Positions 43,132 to 52,109 of a DNA stretch of 64,000 nt are shown one piece after another (the stretch's first letter is position 1; each line of letters starts with the position of its first letter). The notes beneath the pieces were generated by a model. The model was not told the origin of the DNA, did not search any database, and saw only the letters and a program-made list of their open reading frames with translations. Origin of the DNA: Methylobacter sp015476545 (GTDB lineage Bacteria > Pseudomonadota > Gammaproteobacteria > Methylococcales > Methylomonadaceae); the NCBI RefSeq assembly GCF_052162025.1, contig NZ_CP197401.1:2294001-2358000 (forward strand), given 5' to 3'. Both the position numbers and the translations under genes were made by a program.

Positions 43132-44289
43132 CTAAAGTACCTGGTGTTGAGTATTTTCAAAGCCAATCCACAGATAAGCGACCACAAAGGCCAATCCGCA
43201 TGCGACGGCGGCTAATGAATAAACAAACGCCGGGCCCATGGACTCCCAGTAATAACCGCTGTAGAGGCTGCCCAGCATGCCGCCTACCCCATAACTCAGG
43301 CTGCTGTATAAAGCCTGGCCTTTACCCTGATGTTGTTGGCCAAAATAAATATAAACCAAATGAATAGCTGCAGCATGGGGTGCGCCGAAGGTAGCGGCAT
43401 GCAGCAACTGAGCAAGAATCAGCAACCATAACTGATCTGCATACCAGGCGATCATCAGCCATCTGCCGGCGGCCAGCACGATGCTGAGCAGCAGAATATG
43501 CCGTAATGAATAACGCTTTAATAAGCGTCTCATGTAAACAAATAACACGATCTCCGCGCAGACGCCTAAAGCCCAAAGCATTCCTGTTATCGTTGTCGAA
43601 TAATGATATTGATTAAGATAAATGGAATAAAAAACATAATAAGGTCCATGAGCCATTTGCAGCAGCAGATAAACGACTAAAAAAGCTAACACTTCCGGCC
43701 TTTTTAGGATTTGCATAAGGCCGACTGGCTCGGTTTCATAACTTAAGGCATGAGCATCCGGCGTCGCTAAGGCAACAACCCAGATTAAAGCCAGCAAGAT
43801 GATAATGACGGCCGGAAGCATCGATATGGGCTGTTTATCCAGAAGCCAGCCAATACCTAACACAGCGACAATAAACCCGACTGAGCCCCACAGTCTGATC
43901 TGGCTATAACGATGAGGCTCGCTTTTTAAATGAAACAACGTTACCGCCTCAAACTGTGGCAACGCGGCATTCCAGAAAAAGCTGAACCCGATGGTGATCC
44001 AGGCAAACCCGATGTAACTGCGCTCGATTAAAAAGCCGGCAAAGAGCAAGGCAGCGAAAAATGAGGCAATGCGGATGATGCGCAGACTCTTGCCGGTATG
44101 ATCGGCAATCCATCCCCACAGATTAGGCGCAATGATTTTGGTGCCCACCAACAAGGCAGACAGTTCGCCGATCTGATCGGCATTGAAGCCGCTGTCTTTC
44201 AGATAGAGGTTCCAATAAGGCAAAAAGCCGCCCAGCGTCGCAAAATAAAAAAAGTAGAACCCTGACAGACGCCAGTAAGGAATGGACAT
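43132..44289 (-). CDS. MFS transporter, HcaT/PPP-like
   Basis: A 385-residue, 12-helix major facilitator protein of the MFS_1_like group: YWRLSGFYFFYFATLGGFLPYWNLYLKDSGFNADQIGELSAL at the start, and RLWGSVGFIVAVLGIGWLLD. E. coli HcaT is a relative, but the substrate here is unknown. It lies 73 bp after aroC with a long hairpin in the gap. Confidence 0.85.
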   Translation of the reverse strand: MSIPYWRLSGFYFFYFATLGGFLPYWNLYLKDSGFNADQIGELSALLVGTKIIAPNLWGWIADHTGKSLRIIRIASFFAALLFAGFLIERSYIGFAWITIGFSFFWNAALPQFEAVTLFHLKSEPHRYSQIRLWGSVGFIVAVLGIGWLLDKQPISMLPAVIIILLALIWVVALATPDAHALSYETEPVGLMQILKRPEVLAFLVVYLLLQMAHGPYYVFYSIYLNQYHYSTTITGMLWALGVCAEIVLFVYMRRLLKRYSLRHILLLSIVLAAGRWLMIAWYADQLWLLILAQLLHAATFGAPHAAAIHLVYIYFGQQHQGKGQALYSSLSYGVGGMLGSLYSGYYWESMGPAFVYSLAAVACGLAFVVAYLWIGFENTQHQVL

Positions 44290-44306
44290 AAAGGTCTTTA
44301 TTCAGG

Positions 44307-44338
44307 CACCACAAGACAGGCTTTCATGTCTTGTGGTG
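44307..44338 (-). terminator. 12-bp hairpin between aroC and the MFS gene
   Basis: CACCACAAGACA (44307-44318) pairs perfectly with TGTCTTGTGGTG (44327-44338) across an 8-nt loop. It lies between the aroC stop and the MFS start on the minus strand. No T-run follows, so termination would be partial or Rho-assisted. Confidence 0.5.
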
Positions 44339-44362
44339 TTTGTGCTGGTCATTGATGACCGC

Positions 44363-45451
44363 TTATCTTAAAACCGGCAATCCGGATTGGACATCGGCAT
44401 TTTGTGCCCGATGCCGTAAAAAATGATCCATCAGCACGATTGCCACCATCGCTTCGGCGATTGGCGTCGCCCGAATGCCGACGCACGGATCATGACGGCC
44501 TTCCGTAACCACTTCGACGGCTTCGCCTTGACGATTGATACTTCTGCCGGGCAGACGGAGGCTCGATGTCGGTTTTAACGCGATGCTGGCGACGATGGCC
44601 TGACCGCTTGAAATGCCGCCCAAAATGCCGCCGGCGTGATTGCTCAAGAATCCGTCCGGTGTGATTTCATCCCGAAACTGCGTGCCTTTGCTGTCGATGC
44701 AGGCAAAGCCATCACCGATTTCCACGCCTTTTACGGCATTGATGCTCATCAACGCATGCGCCAGATCAGCGTCGAGGCGGTCGAAAACAGGCTCTCCCAA
44801 GCCGGGCGGGACATGGGTTGCCACGACATTGACTCTGGCACCTATCGATTCGCCTTCCTTGCGCAGAGCATCCATATAAGCCGCCATTTCCTCGATTTTG
44901 TCAGCGTCCGGGCAGAAAAAGGGATTGCTGTCGATAATATTCCAATCGATCTTTTCTATTTCTATGGGGCCCAGCTGCGACAAATAGCCTCTTATTTCAA
45001 TGCCGGCCTGCTCTTTAAGGTATTTTTTGGCAATGCCGCCGGCCGCCACGCGCATGGCCGTTTCGCGGGCTGATGAACGCCCGCCGCCGCGATAATCCCT
45101 GATGCCGTATTTATGCTGGTAGGTATAATCGGCATGCCCCGGCCTGAAACTATCGGCAATTTTTGAATAATCCTTGGAGCGCTGATCGGTGTTTTCAATC
45201 AGCAGGCCGATAGGCGTACCTGTGGTTTTGCCTTCGAACACGCCGGACAGAATCCTGACTTCGTCGGCTTCGCGGCGTTGGGTCGTATGCCTGGAGGTGC
45301 CGGGTTTTCTGCGATCCAGATCCTGTTGCAGATCGGCCTCAGTCAGTGATAATCCCGGCGGGCAGCCGTCAACGATGCAACCCAAAGCAGGGCCGTGACT
45401 TTCACCGAACGTGGTGACGGTAAATAATTTTCCTATAGTGTTTCCAGACAT
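44363..45451 (-). CDS. aroC: Chorismate synthase
   Basis: A 362-residue enzyme closing the shikimate pathway with reduced FMN. TTFGESHGPALGCIVDGCPPGL, RRKPGTSRHTTQRREADEV, RPGHADYTYQHKYGIRDYRGGGRSSARET and NHAGGILGGISSGQ are conserved. Its first base overlaps the prmB stop. Normal size. Confidence 0.97.
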   Translation of the reverse strand: MSGNTIGKLFTVTTFGESHGPALGCIVDGCPPGLSLTEADLQQDLDRRKPGTSRHTTQRREADEVRILSGVFEGKTTGTPIGLLIENTDQRSKDYSKIADSFRPGHADYTYQHKYGIRDYRGGGRSSARETAMRVAAGGIAKKYLKEQAGIEIRGYLSQLGPIEIEKIDWNIIDSNPFFCPDADKIEEMAAYMDALRKEGESIGARVNVVATHVPPGLGEPVFDRLDADLAHALMSINAVKGVEIGDGFACIDSKGTQFRDEITPDGFLSNHAGGILGGISSGQAIVASIALKPTSSLRLPGRSINRQGEAVEVVTEGRHDPCVGIRATPIAEAMVAIVLMDHFLRHRAQNADVQSGLPVLR

Positions 45452-46383
45452 TATGCTAAAGCCGCTAAGAATAGTTCGTGATATTGGTTAACCTGTTCGG
45501 CCGTCAGCAAGAATACGCCGTCGCCTCCCCGCTCAAAATCCAGCCAGTAAAACGGCACATCGGAAAATGTATATTGCAGTGTTTCCGCGCTGCTGCCGAC
45601 TTCCACGATCAAAATGCCCTGCTCCGTCAAATAGTGGTCGGCTTCAACCAGAATGCGCAGCACGATATCCAGCCCTGATTCGCCGCCTTTAAAGCCCATA
45701 TCGGGTTCGGCGCGAAACTCGGCAGGCAACTGTTCCCATTCGGCATGACTGACATAAGGCGGATTGCTGACGATGATGTCATAGCGCTGATCGGGCAATT
45801 CATTGAACAGATCCGACTGATACAGCGTCACCGTATCATCGAGCCGGTGTTTTGCCACATTCATTTCAGCAACGGCCAGTGCGTCGGCAGACAAATCGAC
45901 CGCGTCGACATAGGCTTCGGGAAAGGCATAAGCGCAGGCAATAGCAATACAGGCACTACCGGTACACAAATCCAGGATGCGTTCGACCTGATCTTCATCT
46001 ACCCAAGGATCGAACCGCTGCTCGATCAATTCGGCGATTGGCGATCTCGGCACGAGAACCCTTTCGTCGACATAAAAAGGCAGGCCTGCAAAAATGGCCT
46101 CATGAGTCAAATAGGCGGCCGGTTTCCTTTCGATGATGCGTCTATCGATAATATCAATGACGTCCTGACGCTCTTTCAGCGTCAAAACAGTTTCCAGATA
46201 AGCCTCAGGCAGATTATAGGGCTGATAAATAGTATGCAGAACCAGCGCCGCAGCTTCGTCCAGCGCTGTCGCCGTGCCATGGCCAAAAACGATTCTGGCT
46301 TCGGTAAATCGGCTGGCACCCCAGCGAATGTAATCGCGAATCGTGGAGAGTGTGGTTAAAACATCAGATGGAGTTGTGTTCAT
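45451..46383 (-). CDS. prmB: Ribosomal protein L3 glutamine methyltransferase
   Basis: A 310-residue methyltransferase with the N-terminal helical domain (FGHGTATALDEAAALVLHTI), the SAM motif ILDLCTGSACIAIACA, and the substrate-binding VSNPPYVSHAEWEQLPAEFRAEP. These features separate PrmB from PrmC. It runs straight into aroC, the common gammaproteobacterial pair. Confidence 0.93.
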   Translation of the reverse strand: MNTTPSDVLTTLSTIRDYIRWGASRFTEARIVFGHGTATALDEAAALVLHTIYQPYNLPEAYLETVLTLKERQDVIDIIDRRIIERKPAAYLTHEAIFAGLPFYVDERVLVPRSPIAELIEQRFDPWVDEDQVERILDLCTGSACIAIACAYAFPEAYVDAVDLSADALAVAEMNVAKHRLDDTVTLYQSDLFNELPDQRYDIIVSNPPYVSHAEWEQLPAEFRAEPDMGFKGGESGLDIVLRILVEADHYLTEQGILIVEVGSSAETLQYTFSDVPFYWLDFERGGDGVFLLTAEQVNQYHELFLAALA

Positions 46384-46466
46384 TGATCAATAAATAGTCA
46401 ATCTCGTTAGATAAGCATCGGCCTATTTTGGCCCATAGCGAATAATCAAACCGTTTCCGGCCTAAA

Positions 46467-46500
46467 GCCCGCCTTGAACAGTTCAAAGATATCGGCGGGC
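46467..46500 (-). terminator. Hairpin after the TPR lipoprotein gene
   Basis: GCCCGCC (46467-46473) pairs with GGCGGGC (46494-46500), and the loop holds a second small palindrome TTGAAC/GTTCAA. It lies 31 bp past the lipoprotein stop on the minus strand and is followed by TTTAG rather than a full T-run. Likely a weak terminator. Confidence 0.45.
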
Positions 46501-46530
46501 ACATGACCGCCGATTTTGAAAATGATCGTC

Positions 46531-47253
46531 TTAAAAACTTGCAGCCTTGGCTCTTGCCGCTCTGGCGCCTGCGAAATCCTGCTGCATCACTTTGGCGTTT
46601 CCGATCAATAGCCAGCTTTGCCTTTTCAAACGCGCGTTTCCGGATGCCAGCAGCGCCGATTTTTTTGCCAGGTCTTCCGCTAATCGCGGTTTGGACTGTT
46701 TGAGCCTTAACTCCGCAAGCTTATAAAACAAGGCTGCATTGCGAGGTTCTATTCTGATGGCACGTTCTATAGCGGCCACTGCCGAGTCAAGGTTGCCGGA
46801 CTGGCTGTTTTGGTCCGCCGCGGAAACCAGAGCGCCTACCGCCGGCGACGATGATACAAACGCAACCGGTTCCAATGGCTGCATCATTTCCGTGGGCTCC
46901 GGCAAAGGCGCCGCAGGTGCCTGGATAGAAGGTACGGCAGAACCCGGAATAGCGTCCGTCCCTGGGGCTGTTTCCATAGGTGTTGTTTCTATGGGCTCCA
47001 TAGGCGTTGTCGTTATCGGGCCGGAGTCCTTAAGTGGTTGGGTCTCAACCGTCGGAGCGGCCGAACGTTTAGCCTGTTTGGCTTTTTTGGGAGGCTTCGG
47101 CTTGGGCGCAGGTTTAGCATAGATGTTTGGTTGGACACGAGGTTGTCCTCCATATACCGGTGCTGGAGGCTGAGAGCCATAAAACTCGGCGCAGCCTGTA
47201 ACCAGGATAGGCAGTGAACAAACTAAAACAAGTCGTTTAATTGGCATTGACAT
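46531..47253 (-). CDS. Lipoprotein with Pro-rich linker and TPR-like C-terminus
   Basis: A 240-residue protein with a lipobox (LPILVTGC, cysteine near residue 21), a long Pro/Lys/Thr-rich linker (KPKPPKKAKQAKR and PIETTPMETAP), and a C-terminal helical repeat region of TPR type (NLDSAVAAIERAIRIEPRNAALFYKLAELRLKQ). It should be anchored in the outer or inner membrane with the repeats in the periplasm, acting in protein contacts. I know no fixed name. Confidence 0.8.
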   Translation of the reverse strand: MSMPIKRLVLVCSLPILVTGCAEFYGSQPPAPVYGGQPRVQPNIYAKPAPKPKPPKKAKQAKRSAAPTVETQPLKDSGPITTTPMEPIETTPMETAPGTDAIPGSAVPSIQAPAAPLPEPTEMMQPLEPVAFVSSSPAVGALVSAADQNSQSGNLDSAVAAIERAIRIEPRNAALFYKLAELRLKQSKPRLAEDLAKKSALLASGNARLKRQSWLLIGNAKVMQQDFAGARAARAKAASF

Positions 47254-47488
47254 TTATTTATAAAAACAGCTCTTTGTAATTTGATTAGTTTTGCCGGCGA
47301 ATTTCTTCATCTACGGGTTTATCTTGATAAGAAGGCATCGAACTTCTGCTTTCCGGCTTTCATTGTGTATTACCGGATATTTCTCAGAAAAATCCTCTAT
47401 TTTTTGAGATTATAAAGGTATTCCGGGTTTTCTACTAATCAAGACAGACCTTTGAATTCAATGTTGCAAACAGCATTGCCTTACAAGA
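47254..47488. other. Spacer between the lipoprotein gene and yajR
   Basis: A 235-bp AT-rich stretch upstream of the leftward lipoprotein gene and downstream of yajR. It should contain the lipoprotein promoter, but I could not fix -35 and -10 boxes. No gene, tRNA or strong hairpin was seen. Confidence 0.4.
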
Positions 47489-48880
47489 TCAGGCACTGGT
47501 ATAGCTTGAAATCAGATATTGCAAGCCATCCCTGTCCAGCTTCTGATTGTCAACTTTGAGGTAAGCGACTGCTTCTTCATAATGCAAGGTCACTTCTTCC
47601 ACACCGACAATCTTCACCATTTCTGCCATAAATTCGTTGGCTTCCTGCTCCGTCAGTTTTTCCAGAGAAATGAGCAGATTCGCCCAATAACGCGGCGGCT
47701 TCATGCTGAAGGATAAAAGCAGCCAACTGCCGGCAGCGGCCGCGCAAAACAAAAATACGGCGCCGGCGCCAAATTCTCCATAACACCAGCCGCCTGCTGC
47801 GCCGCCGATGCCTGCGCCCAGAAACTGACAGGTTGAATAGACCCCCATCGCTGTGCCTCGCAGGTCAGCCGGCGCATTCTTGGATATTAACGACGGCAAG
47901 GTCGCTTCCAGCAGGTTAAAACCGCAGAAAAACAGCCAGAGAAAACCGATTATGGCAAACAGATTACTATTGAACTGCATCAAACCGATGTCAGCCAGCA
48001 CTAGTGCGGCAATGGCGCCTATAAAGACGGTTTTCATCTTGCGCTTTTTTTCCGCCAATATGACAAACGGGATAATAGCGGCCATGGAGACAATGAATAC
48101 CGGCAGATAAACCTGCCAGTGCTGTGCCGGAAGCAGGCCGGCATCGCGCATTAACAAAGGCACGATGACAAAACTGGCCGTTAAAATGGCGTGCAGGATA
48201 AAAATACCGTAATCCAGCCGCAGTAATTCAACATTTTTCAGCACATGCGAAAATTGCGTCGGTACGAGTTCCGCATCGCGATGTGTCTTGGATTCCTGGG
48301 GATTGGGCACTATAAATAGAAGAATTAATATAGCCAGCAACGCCAGTCCCGCAATCAGCCAGAATATGCCGTGCACGCCAACAAAGCTCGCAATCACGGG
48401 ACCTGCAGTAATGGCAATGCCGAAGGATACGCCGATACTGGCACCGATCAACGCCATGGCTTTCGTGCGGTGCACTTCCTGCGTTAAATCGGCCACCAAC
48501 GCCATAACGGCGGCGGCTACTGCGCCGGATCCCTGTATGGCGCGCCCCAGCAGAACGCCGTAAATAGTCGTGGACATGGCGGCAATCACGCTGCCGGCAA
48601 AAAACAGCAACAAACCGATGATTATGATCTTTTTACGGCCAAACCGATCCGACATCAAACCAAAAGGAATTTGCAGAAGCGATTGGGTAATGCCGTAAAT
48701 GCCGATAGCCAGACCGACTAATGAGTGTGTTGCTCCCTCAAGCTGCTCGGAAAATAACGACAATACCGGCATAATCAGGAACAAGCCGAGCATGCGGAAA
48801 GCATAAATGCTGGCCAAAGACCAGGTGGCGCGTTTTTCCGATGGGCTCATCGGACTCGTAATGTCCTGCACTTGTGTCAA
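47489..48880 (-). CDS. yajR: MFS transporter with C-terminal YAM domain, YajR homologue
   Basis: A 463-residue, 12-helix antiporter-like protein. SEKRATWSLASIYAFRMLGLFLIMPVLSLF, LVGLAIGIYGITQSLLQIPFGLMSDRFGRKK with the motif A DRFGRK, and GTAMGVYSTCQFLGAGIGGAAGGW closely follow E. coli YajR, as does the short soluble C-terminal domain (VTLHYEEAVAYLKVDNQKLD). TTG 48880 is chosen because AAAGGAG lies nine bases upstream; ATG 48850 is the alternative and upstream ATGs lack a site. The substrate is unknown. Confidence 0.85.
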   Translation of the reverse strand: MTQVQDITSPMSPSEKRATWSLASIYAFRMLGLFLIMPVLSLFSEQLEGATHSLVGLAIGIYGITQSLLQIPFGLMSDRFGRKKIIIIGLLLFFAGSVIAAMSTTIYGVLLGRAIQGSGAVAAAVMALVADLTQEVHRTKAMALIGASIGVSFGIAITAGPVIASFVGVHGIFWLIAGLALLAILILLFIVPNPQESKTHRDAELVPTQFSHVLKNVELLRLDYGIFILHAILTASFVIVPLLMRDAGLLPAQHWQVYLPVFIVSMAAIIPFVILAEKKRKMKTVFIGAIAALVLADIGLMQFNSNLFAIIGFLWLFFCGFNLLEATLPSLISKNAPADLRGTAMGVYSTCQFLGAGIGGAAGGWCYGEFGAGAVFLFCAAAAGSWLLLSFSMKPPRYWANLLISLEKLTEQEANEFMAEMVKIVGVEEVTLHYEEAVAYLKVDNQKLDRDGLQYLISSYTSA

Positions 48881-49013
48881 AACCAATTTCTCCTTTGTAA
48901 TCGTTACGCTTAAAAATTCTGCCATTATAGCAATCATTCTGGCGCATTCATGTATTTGTGCTATGGCTCTCAGGACAAGCGCATATAAATATCAAAAAGA
49001 AAAAACTTGATCG

Positions 49014-49217
49014 AAAGAAAGCCCGGCTTGCGCTGACCATGTGGATAGCTCTCCGCTTGCCCTGACGGTTGTAAGCGCGCCGGGCCGTCTTGCCATCAAT
49101 CGCCACGACTTCACCCGTCGTCAGTTTCCTGCCCCAGGCGATAAAGCTCTCGCTCAGTTTCGCCGGCTCAAGACGCGCAATGACTCGCGCTCTGCAGTCA
49201 TGCGAAGGGATGCCGTT
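49014..49217 (-). pseudogene. ISAs1-family transposase fragment
   Basis: The minus strand reads NGIPSHDCRARVIARLEPAKL, then FIAWGRKL and GEVVAIDGKTARRAYNRQGKRRAIHMVSA, matching the middle of ISAs1-family transposases (consensus NGIPSHDTF and IDGKTLR). A stop codon lies directly upstream and homology ends after MVSASRAFF. Only about 68 codons remain of roughly 370, and no inverted ends were found. It is a dead insertion-sequence remnant. Confidence 0.8.
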
Positions 49218-49465
49218 CTACTCGGGGGTCTTTCGGCGTTGAAAAGACTTTAATAGATCAAAGTCACGCATGATCTGGCAAAAACCATTAATAACGTGAT
49301 GATTCCTGTGTATGCAGCCTTATTAGGACAAGCTGTGGTTACAGCCAAAGCCTGAGCCATTACGCGGATTTAAGCTTTACCTCGGCAACCGATTGAAGCC
49401 TTATTGCCTGGATTAAAGCAAAGACAGGCATTGAAGTGCCTGTAAATACTTGTTAAGTCGCTCCC
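49218..49465. other. Gene-free remnant DNA beside the ISAs1 fragment
   Basis: 248 bp with no full gene. A plus-strand frame reading HDLAKTINNVMIPVYAALLG ends near 49353 and looks like the C-terminus of some protein, but it has no start. It is probably a piece of a gene lost with the insertion event. Confidence 0.4.
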
Positions 49466-50212
49466 TTATTGAGCAGGTTTAATAGCCGTGACCAAGGCAT
49501 TGGCTTCCATTCTGTGACTCAGGCTAACTTGTGAAAAACCGACTTCTTTTAGTTGATTTAGCGACAGCGATTCACGCATGATATGGTCTTCGGATTCATC
49601 ATTTAATATGTGAATTACCCAACTCTCCAATAAATCAAGCTTATTGGCTTCCGTCAATATCTTGAAATACCCCTCCACCTCTCTCTGAACAACCCGCGTA
49701 TGTATGGAAACATCGTCCAGGGCATAACGATCTCCATTAATAAGTTGCCCGCCGGGCTTTAAAACGCGGAAAATTTCCTCTATAACTCTCTGACGATAAG
49801 TATTTTGAAAATTGTGCAAAGTATAGGCGGATGCCACGATGTCAACGCTATCAGTTGCCATATTTTCTAGTGCGGTCAATGCGTCATCGCTACAAAAAAA
49901 TAGCCTTTCCTCATCAGCCCATTTTTTTAGATGGTTTTTGGCTTGGTTCTGCATAGTGGGTTCGTTATCAATGCTTATTACAATTGCCGCCTCCCTGGCA
50001 GTTAATATTGATAACGTGGTAATGCCAGTTCCTCCGCCCAATTCGACAATCTTCAATTTATCTGCACTTCGAGCAGGATATTCTGTAACTGCAGCGCCTA
50101 CAAGACAGCTCATTTCCGTCGCTAATGGACAGATCAGATTGAGCATTTCATAGTCCTGCCCTATTATCCCGGAAAACAGCGCATCGTATTGGGATTTTTT
50201 ATTACCACTCAT
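49466..50212 (-). CDS. Class I SAM-dependent methyltransferase
   Basis: A 248-residue methyltransferase with motif I LKIVELGGGTGITTLSIL near residue 52, VISIDNEPTM, an acidic SVDIVASAYTLHNF and VLKPGGQLINGD. It fits the UbiE-like branch. It lies 21 bp after a DUF1244 gene in the same direction. The substrate is unknown. Confidence 0.78.
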   Translation of the reverse strand: MSGNKKSQYDALFSGIIGQDYEMLNLICPLATEMSCLVGAAVTEYPARSADKLKIVELGGGTGITTLSILTAREAAIVISIDNEPTMQNQAKNHLKKWADEERLFFCSDDALTALENMATDSVDIVASAYTLHNFQNTYRQRVIEEIFRVLKPGGQLINGDRYALDDVSIHTRVVQREVEGYFKILTEANKLDLLESWVIHILNDESEDHIMRESLSLNQLKEVGFSQVSLSHRMEANALVTAIKPAQ

Positions 50213-50233
50213 TATTAACTACTCATTTATCAG

Positions 50234-50533
50234 TTATGATTTTGCCTGCTGTTTACGCTCATAAGCGGCTAATTGTTCGGCTGTCGCTTCGCTTTGATAT
50301 TTATCTTTCCACTCGTTGTAGGGCATGCCATAAATCACTTCCCTCGCCTGCTCATAATCGATATCAACGCCCCGCTCTGCAGCCGCCGCCGCGTACCATT
50401 TTGCCAGGCAATTCCTGCAAAAATCAGCCAAAATCATTAAATCAATGTTTTGCACTTCGGTGTGTCTCTGTAAATGGCTGACTAATTGCCTGAATGCAGC
50501 CGCTTCTAATTCTGTCTGTGTGTTTATGTTCAT
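50234..50533 (-). CDS. DUF1244 family protein
   Basis: From ATG 50533 this is a 99-residue protein; the frame runs 22 codons upstream, but family members start near NINTQTELEAAAFRQL. LMILADFCRNCLAKWY and REVIYGMPYNEWKDKYQ are the conserved DUF1244 blocks, with two Cys. The function is unknown; the family is common in alpha- and gammaproteobacteria. It precedes a methyltransferase gene. Confidence 0.88.
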   Translation of the reverse strand: MNINTQTELEAAAFRQLVSHLQRHTEVQNIDLMILADFCRNCLAKWYAAAAAERGVDIDYEQAREVIYGMPYNEWKDKYQSEATAEQLAAYERKQQAKS

Positions 50534-50649
50534 GGATTTTTTCCGAAAAATTGGCATTTTAGCAGAAACGCACATGGGGTTATGTACATTCATGAGCAAA
50601 GATTTTACAATACCTCGTCATCATGTTTGCATAACAGACGGTTAAATAT

Positions 50650-50967
50650 ATGGAAATTCGTAGTTCATTGTTAACTTTTTCGCCTATTGGATATAACCGG
50701 CAGGCCATAGAAAGAAACAACAGCGTGCAAAACAAAGATGAAATCAGTGAACTTTCTGTTCCTATAAACTCTCATAACCATCAGTTCGGCCGGGGCCTTT
50801 CTGCCGATGAGATTAAAAAAGCATTCGATAATGCTGGTTTAACTCTAGGCTTAATAGACCAACATAATACTTATAAATCAACTGATACGCGTACTTTAAA
50901 AGCATTAAATGCTCATATACAAAATCAGTCAACCTTACTGATTACAGGAATAGACACTTATGTCTGA
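50650..50967 (+). CDS. Conserved-looking hypothetical protein (105 aa)
   Basis: A 105-residue soluble protein with no signal or membrane helix. The C-terminal half reads as helices (SADEIKKAFDNAGLTLGLIDQHNT and TLKALNAHIQNQ), and the middle has SHNHQFGRG. I do not recognise the family. It lies 21 bp before yciB in the same direction and may be co-transcribed with yciB-yciI-bolA-ppiC. Confidence 0.55.
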   Translation: MEIRSSLLTFSPIGYNRQAIERNNSVQNKDEISELSVPINSHNHQFGRGLSADEIKKAFDNAGLTLGLIDQHNTYKSTDTRTLKALNAHIQNQSTLLITGIDTYV

Positions 50968-50988
50968 CAACCTTCATATCCAGCTATT

Positions 50989-51525
50989 ATGAATCAGCTT
51001 TTCGAATTCTTCCCTATCATTTTATTCTTTATTGCCTTTAAGCTTTACGATATATATGTTGCTACCGCAGTCGTTATCGTAGCCACTGTTATTCAGGTTG
51101 CCTATACCTGGTTTAAACATCGTAAAGTTGAAACCATGCAATGGATTACTTTGGCCCTAATTCTTGTGATGGGCGGCGCCACCATTTATTTACAGGATGA
51201 GCAATTTATCAAATGGAAATTATCCATTATAGAATGGCTATTCGGCCTTGCCTTTCTAGGCAGTCAATTCATTGGTAAAAAGCCTTTCGTCGAACGAATG
51301 ATGTCCGGCAGTTTGACGTTGCCGGCAGTGGTCTGGAGACGGTTAAACATTATGTGGGCCAGTTTCTTTATCAGTGTCGGCTTTATCAATCTGTACGTTA
51401 TGTATAATTACAATACCGATGATTGGGTGACTTTTAAAACATTCGGCGTGCCGGGGCTGATGATTATTTTTATTCTGGTACAAATGATTTTTATCTATAA
51501 ATATATCCCCGAGGCAGAGGAATAA
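50989..51525 (+). CDS. yciB: Septation protein A homologue YciB
   Basis: A 178-residue inner-membrane protein with five helices. FEFFPIILFFIAFKLYDIYVATAV at the start and KPFVERMM, VWRRLNIMWASFFISVGFINLYVMYN are typical of the YciB/IspA family, needed for normal cell division and envelope integrity. It is followed by yciI, as often seen. Confidence 0.93.
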   Translation: MNQLFEFFPIILFFIAFKLYDIYVATAVVIVATVIQVAYTWFKHRKVETMQWITLALILVMGGATIYLQDEQFIKWKLSIIEWLFGLAFLGSQFIGKKPFVERMMSGSLTLPAVVWRRLNIMWASFFISVGFINLYVMYNYNTDDWVTFKTFGVPGLMIIFILVQMIFIYKYIPEAEE

Positions 51526-51528
51526 ATC

Positions 51529-51831
51529 GTGTTATACGCAATTATCAGTGAAGATGTAGCGCATAGTCTGGAAAAAAGGATGACCGCGCGTCCGGCCCAT
51601 CTTAAAAGACTGCAAGCGCTTCAGGATGCTGGAAGACTGATTTTAGCCGGTCCGCATCCCGCTGTAGACAGTGAAAATCCGGGCGAAGCCGGTTTTACCG
51701 GCAGTTTGATTGTGGCCGAGTTTGATAGCCTGGAAGCAGCTCAACAATGGGCCGATGCGGACCCCTATATTGATGCAGGCGTTTATACGCAGGTCACCGT
51801 TAAACCTTTCAAAAAAGTCTTGCCTCAATGA
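51529..51831 (+). CDS. yciI: YciI-like protein
   Basis: A 100-residue protein of the YciI family with the conserved His (RPAHLKRL) and Asp (WADADPYIDAGVY), probably a small lyase- or dehalogenase-like fold. The start is GTG at 51529, four bases after the yciB stop. It overlaps bolA by four bases. Function unproved. Confidence 0.92.
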   Translation: MLYAIISEDVAHSLEKRMTARPAHLKRLQALQDAGRLILAGPHPAVDSENPGEAGFTGSLIVAEFDSLEAAQQWADADPYIDAGVYTQVTVKPFKKVLPQ

Positions 51832-52097
51832 CAGTTAATATAATTAAACAATTATTAAACGATGCTTTTCATCCTGAGCTTCTGGAAATCGTAGATAACA
51901 GCTCAGCTCATGCTGGACATGCTGGAGCACGTAGCGGCGGCGGTCATTACCATGTAACAATTGTTGCCGAGGCGTTTGAAGGCAAATCATTGGTTCAACG
52001 GCACCAGCTAATCTATAAAGCGTTGGGCGACATGATGAAACATCAAATCCATGCTTTAGGCATTAATGCTCTATCACCCTCTGAACGTAAAATATAA
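51828..52097 (+). CDS. bolA: BolA family protein
   Basis: An 89-residue BolA/IbaG-fold protein with SAHAGHAGARSGGGHYHVTIVAEAFEG and LVQRHQLIYKALGDMM, including the His residues that bind iron-sulphur clusters with monothiol glutaredoxins. It overlaps yciI and lies 12 bp before the ppiC-type gene. Confidence 0.93.
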   Translation: MTVNIIKQLLNDAFHPELLEIVDNSSAHAGHAGARSGGGHYHVTIVAEAFEGKSLVQRHQLIYKALGDMMKHQIHALGINALSPSERKI

Positions 52098-52109
52098 GGA
52101 AAATAATAA

